Source: Zhengitettix transpicula (taxonomy: Eukaryota; Arthropoda; Insecta; Orthoptera; Tetrigidae). From it: DNA of 64,000 bases. Positions 12,060-22,640 of this stretch are shown in pieces. How positions within the stretch are numbered: the first letter of the stretch is position 1; every line of letters begins with the position of its first letter. Location: NCBI GenBank assembly GCA_037074705.1, contig CM073590.1:93178947-93242946 (forward strand). The letters run 5' to 3'. A program made the position numbers and the translations under genes. The notes under the pieces were generated by a model. The model did not search any database. It was not told where the DNA came from and saw nothing but the letters and a program-made list of their open reading frames with translations.

Positions 12060-12690
12060 TGGGAACCAGCAGTTTAACTGAAAATAATTTTATATCCCCA
12101 ATTAAAGTTATAAAATTAATTTACATCTAATTAAATTTTATTCTGATCCAAATTTACCAATGAAATTTGAGAGACATCTCCCTCATCAAGGTATTGTGGG
12201 TCGAGACTTGCCGATCCAGATCAGAGTGTTAGAAATAATACTGCATATAATCGATATTTATGAAGTCATTTAACAGAAAACTTATAATCGTGATTTTTTT
12301 GGATGACAATTGACTGAATTATACTAAAATACTTCACCATGGTAATTTTACGCTACCTTAGATTGAAAACTGATCCTCTGCGACGTTCACGGCTCGATGT
12401 GAAGTAAACTGTCCCAGAAAAAATACGTGGAGCAGTTTCTACTACGCGGCCTCCGGGCAGACCCTTCGCGTTTCTCCTCGGTTCAGACACCACCGCAGCG
12501 AACAGGATGTAATAATTCGCACCGCGCGAATTAATGTATGGTGGGCTGCAATCCGCTCTTCTCACGATGTAGCAGTTCCCTAAATTTTCACCCTAAGCGT
12601 TTGAAACTGTTTTAGAACGGGGTGTTGCAGTTTCTTGCTTTACACTAATAAATGAAATATTGAAACATTTTCATTTCACTATTTGATGGT
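12060..12690 (+). repeat. Interspersed repeat family R3, copy 1
   Basis: This copy aligns with 18,840-19,440. Shared blocks are GAGACATCTC-CTCATCAAGGTATT, a TATAATYGA-like block, CTCTGCGACGTT.ACGGCTCGATGTGAAG, TGTAATAATTCGC and GTAGCAG..TTCC. The left half is AT-rich and the right half (12,360-12,570) is GC-rich with several CpGs. The 70-codon minus frame at 12,353-12,565 lies wholly inside the repeat and is not conserved as a frame in the other copy. Confidence 0.7.
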
Positions 12691-14146
12691 TTACTGATAA
12701 TGGCGGCTACCACCGTGCGGGACCTTGCTCGCTCATTGCAGCGTTTTCTCTCTCGTCTTGCTCTGGTGCAGGTTGCAATATTTTGATAAATTCACTAATC
12801 AAATAATTTAAATTAAATTGTGACATAATAAACCGCCTCTTAAAAATGTTAATTTAGTTAAACATTTCACCAAATAATTCTGACGTTAATGTTTAAAATG
12901 TTAATAAATTTTACAATAAACTAATTTAAAATGAAAATAATTCAAAAGAAGTGGGTAATTGTTTAAATAAACGGTGCCAGTTTATTACAATAAATTAACT
13001 TAATAAATTTCACGTTTTTAATTAATATTTTGTAGTATATTATTTAACCATTTCAGACAGGGTGTTACACTATTGAACTGCAACGCTCTAAATACGATTT
13101 GTGTCAGATTTTACTGTTTTACATTTCTATTTAATGTTAAAAAGCCAGTTTCATGTTACCTGTCTTCCTATATGATTTAAAATATAAACGACCACTAAGT
13201 AAATAGCATCTATCTTTTAATTGATGGGTATTGTTTATCTTCTTTATTACAGCTTCATGAATTCGCCAACATGAAGCAGTCTCAAACAAGCGAAATAATA
13301 GATGTGTTCATTTTAATTGTGACAACTTACATTTCATATAAAAAACTACTAATTAAATTGCTAACACAAAGAGTAGAGAGAATTCCCAACCAAAAGGAAG
13401 ATGCAAACGTTTTAAGTTTGTTTCTGTAACAGTTAATTTTTTTATTAAAAATATTAGTAGCTTATGTTCTTAAATTCTTTTTCTGATTTTAAGCATGATT
13501 AAAACAATATCAGTAACTCCCACTAGCTGTTAATATTAATAGAGCGTTAAATTTTCTTGATTATCCATGCTGTTAGTTTAGAAATTCCGATATTAGGTCT
13601 TCATGGATATTTAATAAAATAAGGGTGGAGCTGCTCAGTCGTCGGTTGTAACAAAGATTAACGAGCAGCTTAAGAAAATTGACACGTGCCAATTAGTAAA
13701 GCGCATTCGCCTCCCAGGAAATTGCCGTTAGGCGCAACACTCATTTTGTTTTACCATCACCACTTTTTTCTTTGCAGCCTCCCACTTGCCATAACAACGT
13801 ATCAAATTATTGCTTACAGTTCATAGCAGTCCAATTACGTGAGTGTCGTTCAGTTATCTAACTTCGGAAGTAAACGACTCTGAAATTATTATTTCTCGTT
13901 TCATTATTTCACAAGAAATCGCAACAGAAATCCTGCGATGAAATTAAAATTATCGGCATCTAAATAAAAGTAACTTATTTGGCGTTGAAATGTTTGTATA
14001 TAATAAATAAAATTGATTAAAGTCAAGTAAGTCCGTTTCTTCAACAAAATATGATGCGTTACTGATGGAGTATAATTTTCTACTATAATAAATTATCGTT
14101 GCTTTTCCTCCCATACTGATTTTTAGAGTTGTAAATTCAAATTAAA
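12691..14146. other. AT-rich DNA, no gene recognised
   Basis: No supported gene. A short imperfect hairpin (GAGCTGCTC ... GAGCAGCTT) lies near 13,629-13,672 and another (CTTCATGAATTC...CATGAAGC) near 13,253-13,276. Both are small enough to be chance. Confidence 0.4.
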
Positions 14147-14290
14147 TATATATATATATTGTTATACGTTTTTCATTTTACGTCTGTTCTTGAATTAATA
14201 CATCATTTTTACCTCTTACAGACACTTTATTTTATTTAGAGTGTAACAACTTTTCGATAGAGGTTCGAATCTTCTTAAGGTTTTTATCCA
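14147..14290 (-). mobile_element. Penelope-like element terminus, family A, minus strand
   Basis: On the minus strand this reads CTTAAGAAGATTCGAACCTC then CTATCGAAAAGTTG, followed by AATAAAATAAAGTGTCTGTAA. The same order of blocks occurs at 16,841-16,910, next to a GIY-YIG remnant, which identifies the family. The hammerhead-like core (CTGANGA...GAAA) is degraded: CTTAAGA replaces CTGAAGA. The terminus abuts a short TA run. Confidence 0.55.
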
Positions 14291-14960
14291 AATTTCTGTA
14301 TCCCAATAGAACAAAAAGTAAATAAAATTAATAATTTCACTAAATTGAGAAAAGAGTCCGAGTCATCCAATTAACTTAAACACCAACGTTGTGGTGGTGT
14401 TTATAATAAAAATGAAACTTTTGGAATTAAAGTTAACGCCGAAAATTTATTCCTACCGGATTATGAGTATCCTGGATTCTCAGAAAGTTTTTTTAAAATT
14501 ATATTGTGACCATTTTAATAAGAGAAGTATTTATTAAGCTAAATACTCGCGTTATATATAATAAGTAAATTGTATTCTAAGTAAAATAACTACTATCAGT
14601 GAGTTTTGCGAATTATAAAAGTGTAATATATTCTGTTACCGTGGAAAAATAAGTTAAATAGGCTTCAGAAGTGTTCTAAAATGTCGTCCAATAAAATATT
14701 TTGTTGTTAAGGTCGTTTAATTTACATTGTAAATATAAAAAATTTGATTTGTGTTTTTATGTTTGATATGAAAATTATAAAATTATGAAATGTGAAGAGA
14801 GGAAATTTACTGTCTTCAGGCAGTAACGAACGTCATTTCAGAATGAGAGTTCAGCACGGAATCGTTTTAATTCATTGTGCACCTCAGACCCTTTTCTAAA
14901 ATTAATAAACTTATTAAATATTTGTTTTCTTATGGTGCTAATTTTTTTTACAATAATTTT
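14291..14960. other. AT-rich interior between two Penelope-like ends
   Basis: The sequence lies between a minus-oriented and a plus-oriented family A end. It is AT-rich with stops in all frames. I find no reverse-transcriptase motif, so any coding core has been lost or was never present. Confidence 0.4.
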
Positions 14961-15065
14961 TAAGAAAACCTGAAAAAGATACTAACCTGTACCGAAACAT
15001 TGGTATTCTCTAAATGAAATAAAGTGTCTGTAAAGGTTCAGAAATAGATTTATTTATTGTTATCA
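14961..15065 (+). mobile_element. Penelope-like element terminus, family A, plus strand
   Basis: The sequence CCTGAAAAAGATACTAACCT then GTACCGAAACATTGG leads into AAATAAAGTGTCTGTAAAG, matching the block order of 16,841-16,910. The core reads CTGAAAA in place of CTGANGA, so it is probably inactive. Together with 14,147-14,290 it forms an inverted pair of ends about 700 bp apart. Confidence 0.55.
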
Positions 15066-16029
15066 TACATTTAACGGTGTTTCAAACTTTATGAAGGGAT
15101 ATAAAGTATTAGGTTTCACGTGTGTGCACTACAGGTCTTGTGTACATTAATATTGATTCGGATGGTTAAAATATTAATTGTGGATAAGGAAAAATGACTA
15201 ATTATCAACCAGTTAACTTTCAAATTTGACGTAGAAGTACATACACAATTATACTGTTTATTTGTGAATGTGTATCAAACAATATCTAATAGAGCTTTGA
15301 ATTTCTAGAGAATGACGTCCCAATACGAAAATAGATTATTCACAGAACCCTTGCAGCAAATTACACGTAGCGTACAGCTAGTGACATTTCCATTAAATTC
15401 TTGTTACGAGAGAAATGCATTTGATAGCACTGCTATTACTGATTAGAAAATGGAAATTTGAAATTTTAATTAGCTTCATCGAAATAACTATATTTGATAG
15501 CTTCAGCAACGGGAAAATTTGTTCTTAGAAAATGAGGAATCTGTTTCTATTAGTGAGGATTGACCTTAAACCTGAGACTGTTGCCATATTTAGCAATAAA
15601 ATTATTATCACGTCGTATATGCGACTAAAAAAACTATAGTAGCAGTATTAATAAAAAAATAAGAAAGAATGTAGAAAATTTTAAACTCTTAAATAAATGC
15701 GATTACTGAAATATGAAATTAATGAATATAACTAAATTTTATATATTCAGTAAATAAATATTTTAATTAAGGTATATGAGGTTGATTTGAAAATTTGAAA
15801 TTAAACATGAAAGCACGGTCACTACTGTATTTAGTGCTATTTAAAATTGAAGTACAATACGTCTGTGTTAAAAGTATACTAATTAGATAATTAAAAAGCC
15901 AAATAACAGTGTTTAGAAAGTTCTCAATTGAGAAGGTGTGGCAATTGGCCAGATTAAACGCTGTGAAGTTTCAAACCAGAAATTTTAAATCGTATATAAT
16001 TGGACAGATTCTACACACTGATATTTATT
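15066..16029. other. AT-rich DNA, no gene recognised
   Basis: Nothing recognisable between the two Penelope-like groups. A 68-codon frame begins near 15,909 and runs into the next element end. Confidence 0.35.
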
Positions 16030-16125
16030 ATTTTCGAAAGTTTTTGTTTTACGTCTGTTTTTTAATTAATAAACCAGTTACTGACATTTTACAGACACTT
16101 TATTTGTATTTATAGTGTTACGACT
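16030..16125 (-). mobile_element. Penelope-like element terminus, family A, minus strand
   Basis: On the minus strand: AGTCGTAACACTATAAATAC then AAATAAAGTGTCTGTAAAAT, then ATTAAAAAACAGACGTAAAA. The last block recurs at 14,165-14,195 in the same relative place. This is the outer, inverted end of the element whose GIY-YIG remnant follows. Penelope-like elements commonly carry such inverted partial terminal copies. Confidence 0.6.
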
Positions 16126-16241
16126 TCTACCTACTTTTGACTTCTCAGTTAGTTTCAAAATGAATAATAAACTTATTAAAGTTTTGAAGATACAATTCCC
16201 AAAGCCTCGAAACATAATGTGGTTTAAAAAATTAATTGTAG

Positions 16242-16520
16242 TGAACATATTTGCGGAAAAACTATATTGGTTAGACTAAACGTGCTTTACGAACTAGACT
16301 AAAAGAACACAAGAACAATTACAAAACGTCAAACCACAATGTACTCATGAACCACAGATGGGAAGGAAATCATGAGTTTGATTGGGATAATGTTGAGATA
16401 TTGGATATTGAACAAAAATTATATCATTACTTTATTTATCTATCTGAAATGATACATATAAAATCTTCCACAAACACGCTCAATTCACTTAACTACACAA
16501 TTAAGTTAAGCATGGTTTAA
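16242..16520 (+). pseudogene. Penelope-like GIY-YIG endonuclease domain, broken
   Basis: A remnant of the C-terminal GIY-YIG endonuclease of a Penelope-like retroelement protein, which in live elements nicks target DNA for integration. A CGKT string is joined after a one-base frameshift to YIG (16,263), then a TAG stop where these proteins usually have Gln. It continues TKRALRTRLKEHKNN, NHRWEGNHEFDWDN and EILDIE, then LSEMIHIKSSTNTLN, and stops at 16,518. The YIG, TKRALRTRLKEH and EFDW...ILD motifs in this order are typical of the family. The upstream reverse transcriptase is missing. The domain sits between an inverted family A end (16,030) and a plus-strand end (16,841). With one stop and one frameshift it cannot be functional. 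Confidence 0.85.
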
Positions 16521-16940
16521 ACTCTTTATTTGTCTAATTTTTTTATTCTGTTTTATTAATATAAATCATAACTGTATGTTGTCATTTGAAAAACTGTGTT
16601 AACATTTATTACAAATATACTCGTAAGTTAACTTATTAACGGTGCTGAGGGGCGACTATTTTTCTTGCTGATCGGAGAAACCCCCAAGGTCACAGGGTTG
16701 ATATTACAGAATTCCCTTATGTCAGGTCAAGTACAAAACTATCATTCAGTCTTACTACAACCTCGTTGGTGTAAAGTAAATTCTGTAGCATATGAGTCCA
16801 TATGTTAATAATTTGTCAAAATCTCCTCTTTAGGATAATACCTGAAGAAGAACACGTATCGAAACGTCGTAACGCTATAAATAAAAATAAAGTGTCTGTA
16901 AAAGATCATTAACTGATTTATTTGTTATTTTCATTTCACT
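16521..16940 (+). mobile_element. Penelope-like 3' region with hammerhead-like core
   Basis: Non-coding tail downstream of the GIY-YIG remnant. At 16,842-16,848 CTGAAGA is followed by AGAACACGTATC and GAAAC (16,861-16,865), then GTCGTAACG and an AATAAA-like run ending AAGTGTCTGTAAAAG. CTGANGA...GAAA is the hammerhead ribozyme core, known from many Penelope-like elements. Here stem II is weak (GA/TC only) and the flanks do not pair well as stem I, so I regard the ribozyme as decayed. The stretch 16,630-16,790 between the coding end and the core shows nothing else. Confidence 0.6.
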
Positions 16941-18202
16941 TTCTTGAATTTGGGAAACTGCATGACGTAATAGTTTGTGTGACCCAGAAATTTTGAAAAA
17001 TTATTCTGATTTTAAAAGCCTGTGTGTTCACCGATACTTTGTTAAATAATCATCGGTGACCCTGTAGGTCTTTTAAATATAAGCAGCAGAGTTAGTACAT
17101 TAAAAATTTTATGTTACAAATATAACATGCTCCTCGTGAAATTAGATGCAATGGCTGCACACCGTTACACAAATATTTTTTAATTCCACACTAATAGAAA
17201 ATTTGTGCAACAGCATATTTCTCTCCAAGTTTTAATGTCAATGTTCTATTGAATTCAATTTATTTTGCAATACCTGGCTCCGCCCTTTTTCCTGTGCAAT
17301 AACTGCCTTTTCTGCTGTTCACATGTCAATGTTCCCGATAGTAAGCCATGGTAAATTTTAGTCCTGTGGCTTATAATTACGCTAAGCATAGAACAGGCAA
17401 TAAAAATATTTAAAATATTACATTTGTATTGCATGGACAAATGTTTGGCAAGTCTAATAGTTCAAATGACTTCAGAAAATCGAAAAAATGGGTGGGGGGA
17501 AATCAAATCAAGAGAGGGAAAAGATTTTCATCAATATGGAATCCTCAAATCACTTATTAATTTCATTATTTTATACGTAAAAACGTAACTTGAAACAATT
17601 CGTTTGAAAAGCATTTAATACGAAAAAGCTTGTCGTAGATTTTAATTGCGCTGTTGGCTGTTGTGTATTAGAAGTGTTCAGCCAAGCTATTGAACGATAT
17701 GATTCCGTACGTTCCAAGAACTGGTATTATTTTACAGTAGTCCCGATTTAATCTTCTGAGGTGCGCATTAACCGAGAATCTTCTGGAAACATTCCAACAT
17801 TCCTCCCTCTTCGCAATCCAACCGGACAGAAGGAGCGCCAAACTTTCGACAGGAGAATTCCAGTGGAAGGAGAAATGTGCTCATTGTTGCCCTTTACTAG
17901 CCAAATAAACAAGGAGCCACAATAAGTTTCTAGCTCCTAACTTCAACCCCTACTAATGCAGTTCGTGGTGATGTCTCTTACTTCACCTCTCCCAGAAGAC
18001 TTTTTTTTCGTCGTCGTTTATACTCCATTAATATTCTCGATCAGACAAATATAAATAAATGGGAAACAGTCCCTCTGAAATAACAAAGTGAGATTTAAAT
18101 TTGAGTGTCAAAGACGTTATTATTATTAACCTATCAAATGGAAAATATATTTTAATTTCTTTTCGAATAATAGTATCCTTTGATATACAGCCTGATCTTT
18201 AG
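16941..18202. other. AT-rich DNA, no gene recognised
   Basis: A 61-codon minus frame (17,255-17,440) has no known motif. A GC-balanced stretch at 17,750-17,990 is closed in all frames and matches nothing I know. Confidence 0.4.
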
Positions 18203-18588
18203 AAACCACTGACCATATAATTGCGGAAGTGTCGCATTTCTTAATTTGAAATTTGACGTATTGTAACCCCGCCATATTGAAATTTCAAGTGCCTAATCCC
18301 TCTTCCTCAGAAAACGACTGCTCCTTGCGACGTCCGAACATTCGTCTTTGCGGTTCTACTCTATGTAATATGAATAATAAGAGTTACAGTTAAATAAAAC
18401 CACTGACCATATAATTGCGGAAGTGTCGCATTTCTTAATTTGAAATTTGACGTCTTGTAACCCCGCCATATTGAAATTTCAAGTGCCTAATCCCTCTTCC
18501 TCAGAAAACGACTGCTCCTTGCGACGTCCGAACATTCGTCTTTGCGGTTCTACTCTATGTAATATGAATAATAAGAGTTACAGTTAAA
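18203..18588. repeat. 194-bp near-perfect tandem duplication
   Basis: Unit 1 (18,203-18,396) and unit 2 (18,397-18,588) both begin AAACCACTGACCATATAATT and end AATAAGAGTTACAGTTAAA. Reading across both I see one clear substitution (TGACGTATTG versus TGACGTCTTG). The units are less AT-rich than the flanks and have no open frame of note. The near-identity means a recent duplication or active homogenisation. It may be an assembly artefact, or two monomers of a satellite that is longer elsewhere. Confidence 0.95.
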
Positions 18589-18839
18589 GTTAATTGTAAT
18601 TAATATAAAGAAGAAATTTAATGTTAACGTTCGCTGACAGCCATTCTGCTTCACTGGCTTCATAGCATTCAGCCGATCGAAAATTCTTAAACATTCACCG
18701 ACACAATTAGCTAATTTATTAACGTTGATGATACGACGAGAACATTAAGCTTTTTATCCCTTATGAAAGTACCGAAAAATATTTATTTAAAAAAGAATAA
18801 TATATTTAATTTTAGAATTTAAGTATTTATAACAGAATT

Positions 18840-19440
18840 TTCTTTTAAAATGTAGGGCGGCAGTAGATTGGCTGCAAAGTTTTATAGATATTTACCGCAG
18901 ACGTTATGACATCTATATACCAAAAATTGCAATTTCTCTTCCTTCAAATTTACAATTAAATTTGTGAGACCTCTCTCTCATCAAGGTATTGGTGGTGGAA
19001 GTATGCTACTCTGAAAACAGAGAGTTTGAGATTATACTGTATATAATTGAGATTGATGAATATCTTTAATCAAAACTTTAAGATTGTGAATTTTGTAGCT
19101 TATAGTTTATCAAATTGTTCTTAAAACTCTGTTTCCTCTCGGCAACTTAACGCCTAACTTGTTCCGAAATTGTTCCTCTGCGACGTTTACGGCTCGATGT
19201 GAAGTTTGTTGCCGCCCAAAACAGCAACGTGAAACTGTTTTCTCCACGGCGCCCGGGCAAACCTCGTCACAGCGTACAGCTTGTAATAATTCGCCCAGTG
19301 CAAATTGTTGCGTAGATGGCTCCTGTTTACAATTCTCGCGTAGTAGCAGCTTCCTCAGTTTCCAACATAATAATTTGCGATAAATTTAAGAATTCTGTAT
19401 TGCAACTCCTTGATGTAATCGGAGACATGAAACTATTATA
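18840..19440 (+). repeat. Interspersed repeat family R3, copy 2
   Basis: This is the second copy of the family at 12,060-12,690, same strand and block order. The GC-rich half is 19,165-19,370. The 74-codon frame at 19,159-19,383 lies inside it and is not shared as a frame with copy 1. No terminal repeat or poly-A tail could be assigned, so its class is unknown. Confidence 0.7.
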
Positions 19441-19654
19441 TCTGTTTCACTCAACGTAATAATTTAACCGTGACGTCAAGCCAACAATGTTACTCTGTTA
19501 TGAATAGCTGTTTTTAACTGTCTTTAAACAAAGCTTAACGGCTAGTACTTTCGTTATTATTAAAAGTTACTGTATATTAACTATAATAATATTCAAATAA
19601 TTAAAGGTAAAATGAAGAAATTTATGTCTGATTGAAAATAATGAATAAGAAATA

Positions 19655-19735
19655 TAGCCAATTCAGACAAAAAGGGTAATATAAATACCACACAACGTTT
19701 CTGGGATCCTTGTACCTTTCGTCAGGTGCTAAGAA
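19655..19735 (-). mobile_element. Penelope-like element terminus, family B, minus strand
   Basis: On the minus strand: TTAGCACCTGACGAAAGGTA, then CAAGGATCCCAGAAACGTTG and TGTGGTATTTATATTACC. This matches 42,421-42,480 block for block. CTGACGA (19,719-19,725) and GAAAC (19,697-19,701) fit the hammerhead CTGANGA...GAAA core. The base after the GT closing stem III is G, which would block cleavage. No partner arm was found nearby. Confidence 0.6.
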
Positions 19736-20369
19736 GTATATTCAAATGTCGAGCTCACTTGCATGAAGATTTTGTATATAAGCACATTACATTTTCTTGT
19801 ATAACCTGTATAATCATTGCTGGTTTGAAATACTGCAGATAATATTTTTATTTTGACTACTTGAGACGGTTTTGTTTTCTTTGTTGCCCCTAGAGTAGTC
19901 GATGTTTTTTTAAGATGACTCTCTTAACTAACATGCGTAGAAAGGTGTTTGGTGTATGCTGACAAAGCCGAGAAGTTTTGAAAGTTAGGACAGAATTAAA
20001 ACAAAATTTATAAAAGAGAAAGTCGCAAACCTGCTGCTACGAGCACGGCCATTTATATCGTGTTGTTGATTAAAGTAATTAGTTATTTTTATCTTGATCT
20101 TATTATTTGTAAAGAATGTAACTTGTACGATCTCATGTGTCATGTTTGCCAAATGTTACCAAAGTTTTGGCCTGTAACCAGTTATAATAAACTCTAAATT
20201 ATTTATCAAACTTTCTACATTCAGGATCCGTCCACTTCAATAGACAGCAGGGCATGCTCTATAAATCTCAATATCAATTAATTAATTTATTTCTCTTCAT
20301 CATAACTCCAAGACAACCAAAGAAAAAAACACTCAAAGCAAAACCCAAAAACTTTATAATTAGAAATAT
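19736..20369. other. AT-rich DNA, no gene recognised
   Basis: This lies between two minus-oriented Penelope-like ends and may be element interior. No GIY-YIG or reverse-transcriptase motif is visible. Confidence 0.35.
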
Positions 20370-20465
20370 ATGAACGCAGATAAATTAGTCAGAAATAATT
20401 TATTAAAAAAAAACTTAAAAAACACTACGTATCTTCCTCAATCCAGGACTTCATCAGGTGTAAAT
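20370..20465 (-). mobile_element. Penelope-like element terminus, family C, minus strand
   Basis: The minus strand reads CACCTGATGAAGTCCTGGAT then TGAGGAAGATACGTAGTG. It has a perfect CTGATGA and a stem II candidate GTCCT...AGGA. The expected GGAC-GAAAC has become GGAAGATAC, so the second half of the core is lost. An A-rich run (TTTATTAAAAAAAAA on the plus strand) lies on the outer side. This is the clearest trace of a canonical hammerhead sequence among the decayed copies. Confidence 0.55.
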
Positions 20466-22179
20466 GTAAATGTGAAAATACTAATTAAAATTATATTCGA
20501 ACGAGTGTTGACTTCACACGTTTAGTATAAAACTATATAAATAGATTTAACTTGCAAATACCGTGCATTGTCAAATTATTATGAAAATTTTAGTTAAATA
20601 TTGATGTCATATAAACAAATTTTTCGTATAAATTCCAAGGCATGCTCTAACAGCAATGACCGTTGTAACTGAAATGAGCATAACTGTGTTTTTAAATAAA
20701 TACGTAAGTATTGCTCTATGTTTATAAGATATCAATAATGAAAGGTTTTGTATTAAATAAATGATAAAAATAATTTTCAATAATAAAGTATCAGAAATTC
20801 TACATTTGTCACATTTATAGCCGATTAATAAATCTTGTATGCTGCATTTCGCACATCAATCTTTGAAAATATCTACATTCTCTATCTAATTAAATATATG
20901 TGTTTGGACAGGACTAAATCATTTTAATTTTGAACTTTAGAATCTTTTAATGTTTATAAATTTATAATCATATTTCGGTTAGAGAAATACAAAAAATTAT
21001 TAATTTTAAAGAAAATGTGTAGATAAAAGTTACAGTCTTTGCAGAAACACTAAATAAAACTCATCACACCAAAGTTACATAATTTATTAAGCTGTTCTAC
21101 TATGTACTTAAAACGGGGATAAAACATTCATTGACTGAATGAATTAAAAGTTAGACTAAAAAGTTAATGAATTGCAGTTACAAATAAAACACATAGTTTG
21201 TTCCGTTTATTTAAGACCTATTCAGGTGTTATATATTTTAAGGTAACACGTTCAAATTTTTTATAAATATCTTAAATAATGAAAGATCAAATTATATTAT
21301 TTAGGCATTATTAAACAATAATCATTGCCGAAATGAAAGTAAACAATGCAACTACAAAGAGTTAAAAGATCTGTTTTACTGTAACCTAATTTATTACGGA
21401 AACAAGAAAAACGAGGAAACATAAAAACTAAACACTCTTAAACTTAGAGTAAAATTTAAATTTCGGTTATTAATCTGTATAGTAATAGAATTTGTTTTCA
21501 ACGGAATCTTAATCGTTTCATTCTTCAGTCTTGGATAGTAGCTGATAATATTAAATTATAGTACTTTATCTTTAAAATCCTTTACATTTAAATTACTGAA
21601 TGATATAAATATTATATATATATTATATAAATATTATAGTAACACTGCAGTTATCAAATAAAATTATCCATTTAAATTGTTTGTCTTCAAAAAAAAATTT
21701 TATTTGGTGAAGATTGAATGTTTTTCGTCATATTTAATTATTTTATACTCTATAGAGAGTCCTATCTCGATCAATTTAGTATTTTATTCTTATTTAGTTA
21801 GTTAAATTTTGGAATAAATCCCTCCAAAATTCAGTCGATTCGATGTAAAACTGGTCCTACTACCTCTGTCCATAAATCGTAAGAGAGAACAGTCAAATTA
21901 TTTATTTCTTAAAGTATTAAATTAAAATTCATGAATGGAAAAAAAATTCTTTATGAAAATGTTGTTGTTTCTGATAAGTTTAACAAGCAGTTAAAAGATA
22001 ATGCACAATAAAGTATGAGTGCGAGCAATTTATATCATGATTTTTAAGTGTTTGGAGCAATTAATCTTGCGGAAGTAGACTAGTAACTGGAACAGTTATC
22101 CAAAAAGCATACAAACTGGAATCTGATATTATTCTGAGGGATTTTTTTACAATTTACATGTTATTTTCATGCGACGTCA
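20466..22179. other. AT-rich DNA, no gene recognised
   Basis: No open frame with a recognisable domain, no RNA gene and no repeat boundary that I can support. Confidence 0.45.
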
Positions 22180-22640
22180 TTCGTGGAAGGAAAGTGTGTC
22201 AAGGTTCAGTAAGAATGAATTTACGCAAGTTAAGTGGCAAAGTATTTTTGGAAAGAATTTCTTAGGAAGTCAAACGTTAAAAAGTGCGTGTGTACTTTAG
22301 AGGGTGATTGCTACCAAGCTACACGCACCGAATGCGTGTGCATCATTAAACTGCAATCTCTCTCGAATCAGATAGCGCCAGTGCATAATTCAAGACGTGC
22401 CCTCCCCCGTCAAGAAGGCTGAATAAATCCCCGCGGTAACGACGCGGCCGCACGTCACGCCGGTGTGTCCTGTGGATGTCCCGGAAATAAAGCCGCTTGA
22501 CATAGCTGGCAGTCATCCCTGAAATCTGCTCGGGAACACGCCGCGACCAAAGAGAAAAACTCCCTTCCTGCGGCAAATGTTAGCAATTTTTCATATTCAA
22601 AACGGACATAGCTATTTCGAGAGTGAGAAGAATCACGTCT
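22180..22640. other. CpG-rich patch with a possible transposase trace
   Basis: The centre (22,390-22,580) is rich in CpG and contains a GCGGCCGC site, unlike the surrounding DNA. Just upstream, the plus frame at 22,234-22,422 contains KSNVKKCVCTLEGDCYQA. This faintly recalls the terminal motif of mariner-type transposases (a basic run, then KC...GDY). No other transposase motif is visible, so this is a weak lead. It could instead be a regulatory or unmethylated patch. Confidence 0.2.

Noticed and set aside
18203..18588. CRISPR-like repeat array
   Set aside because: There are only two long units without spacers, in a eukaryotic genome; this is a tandem duplication.
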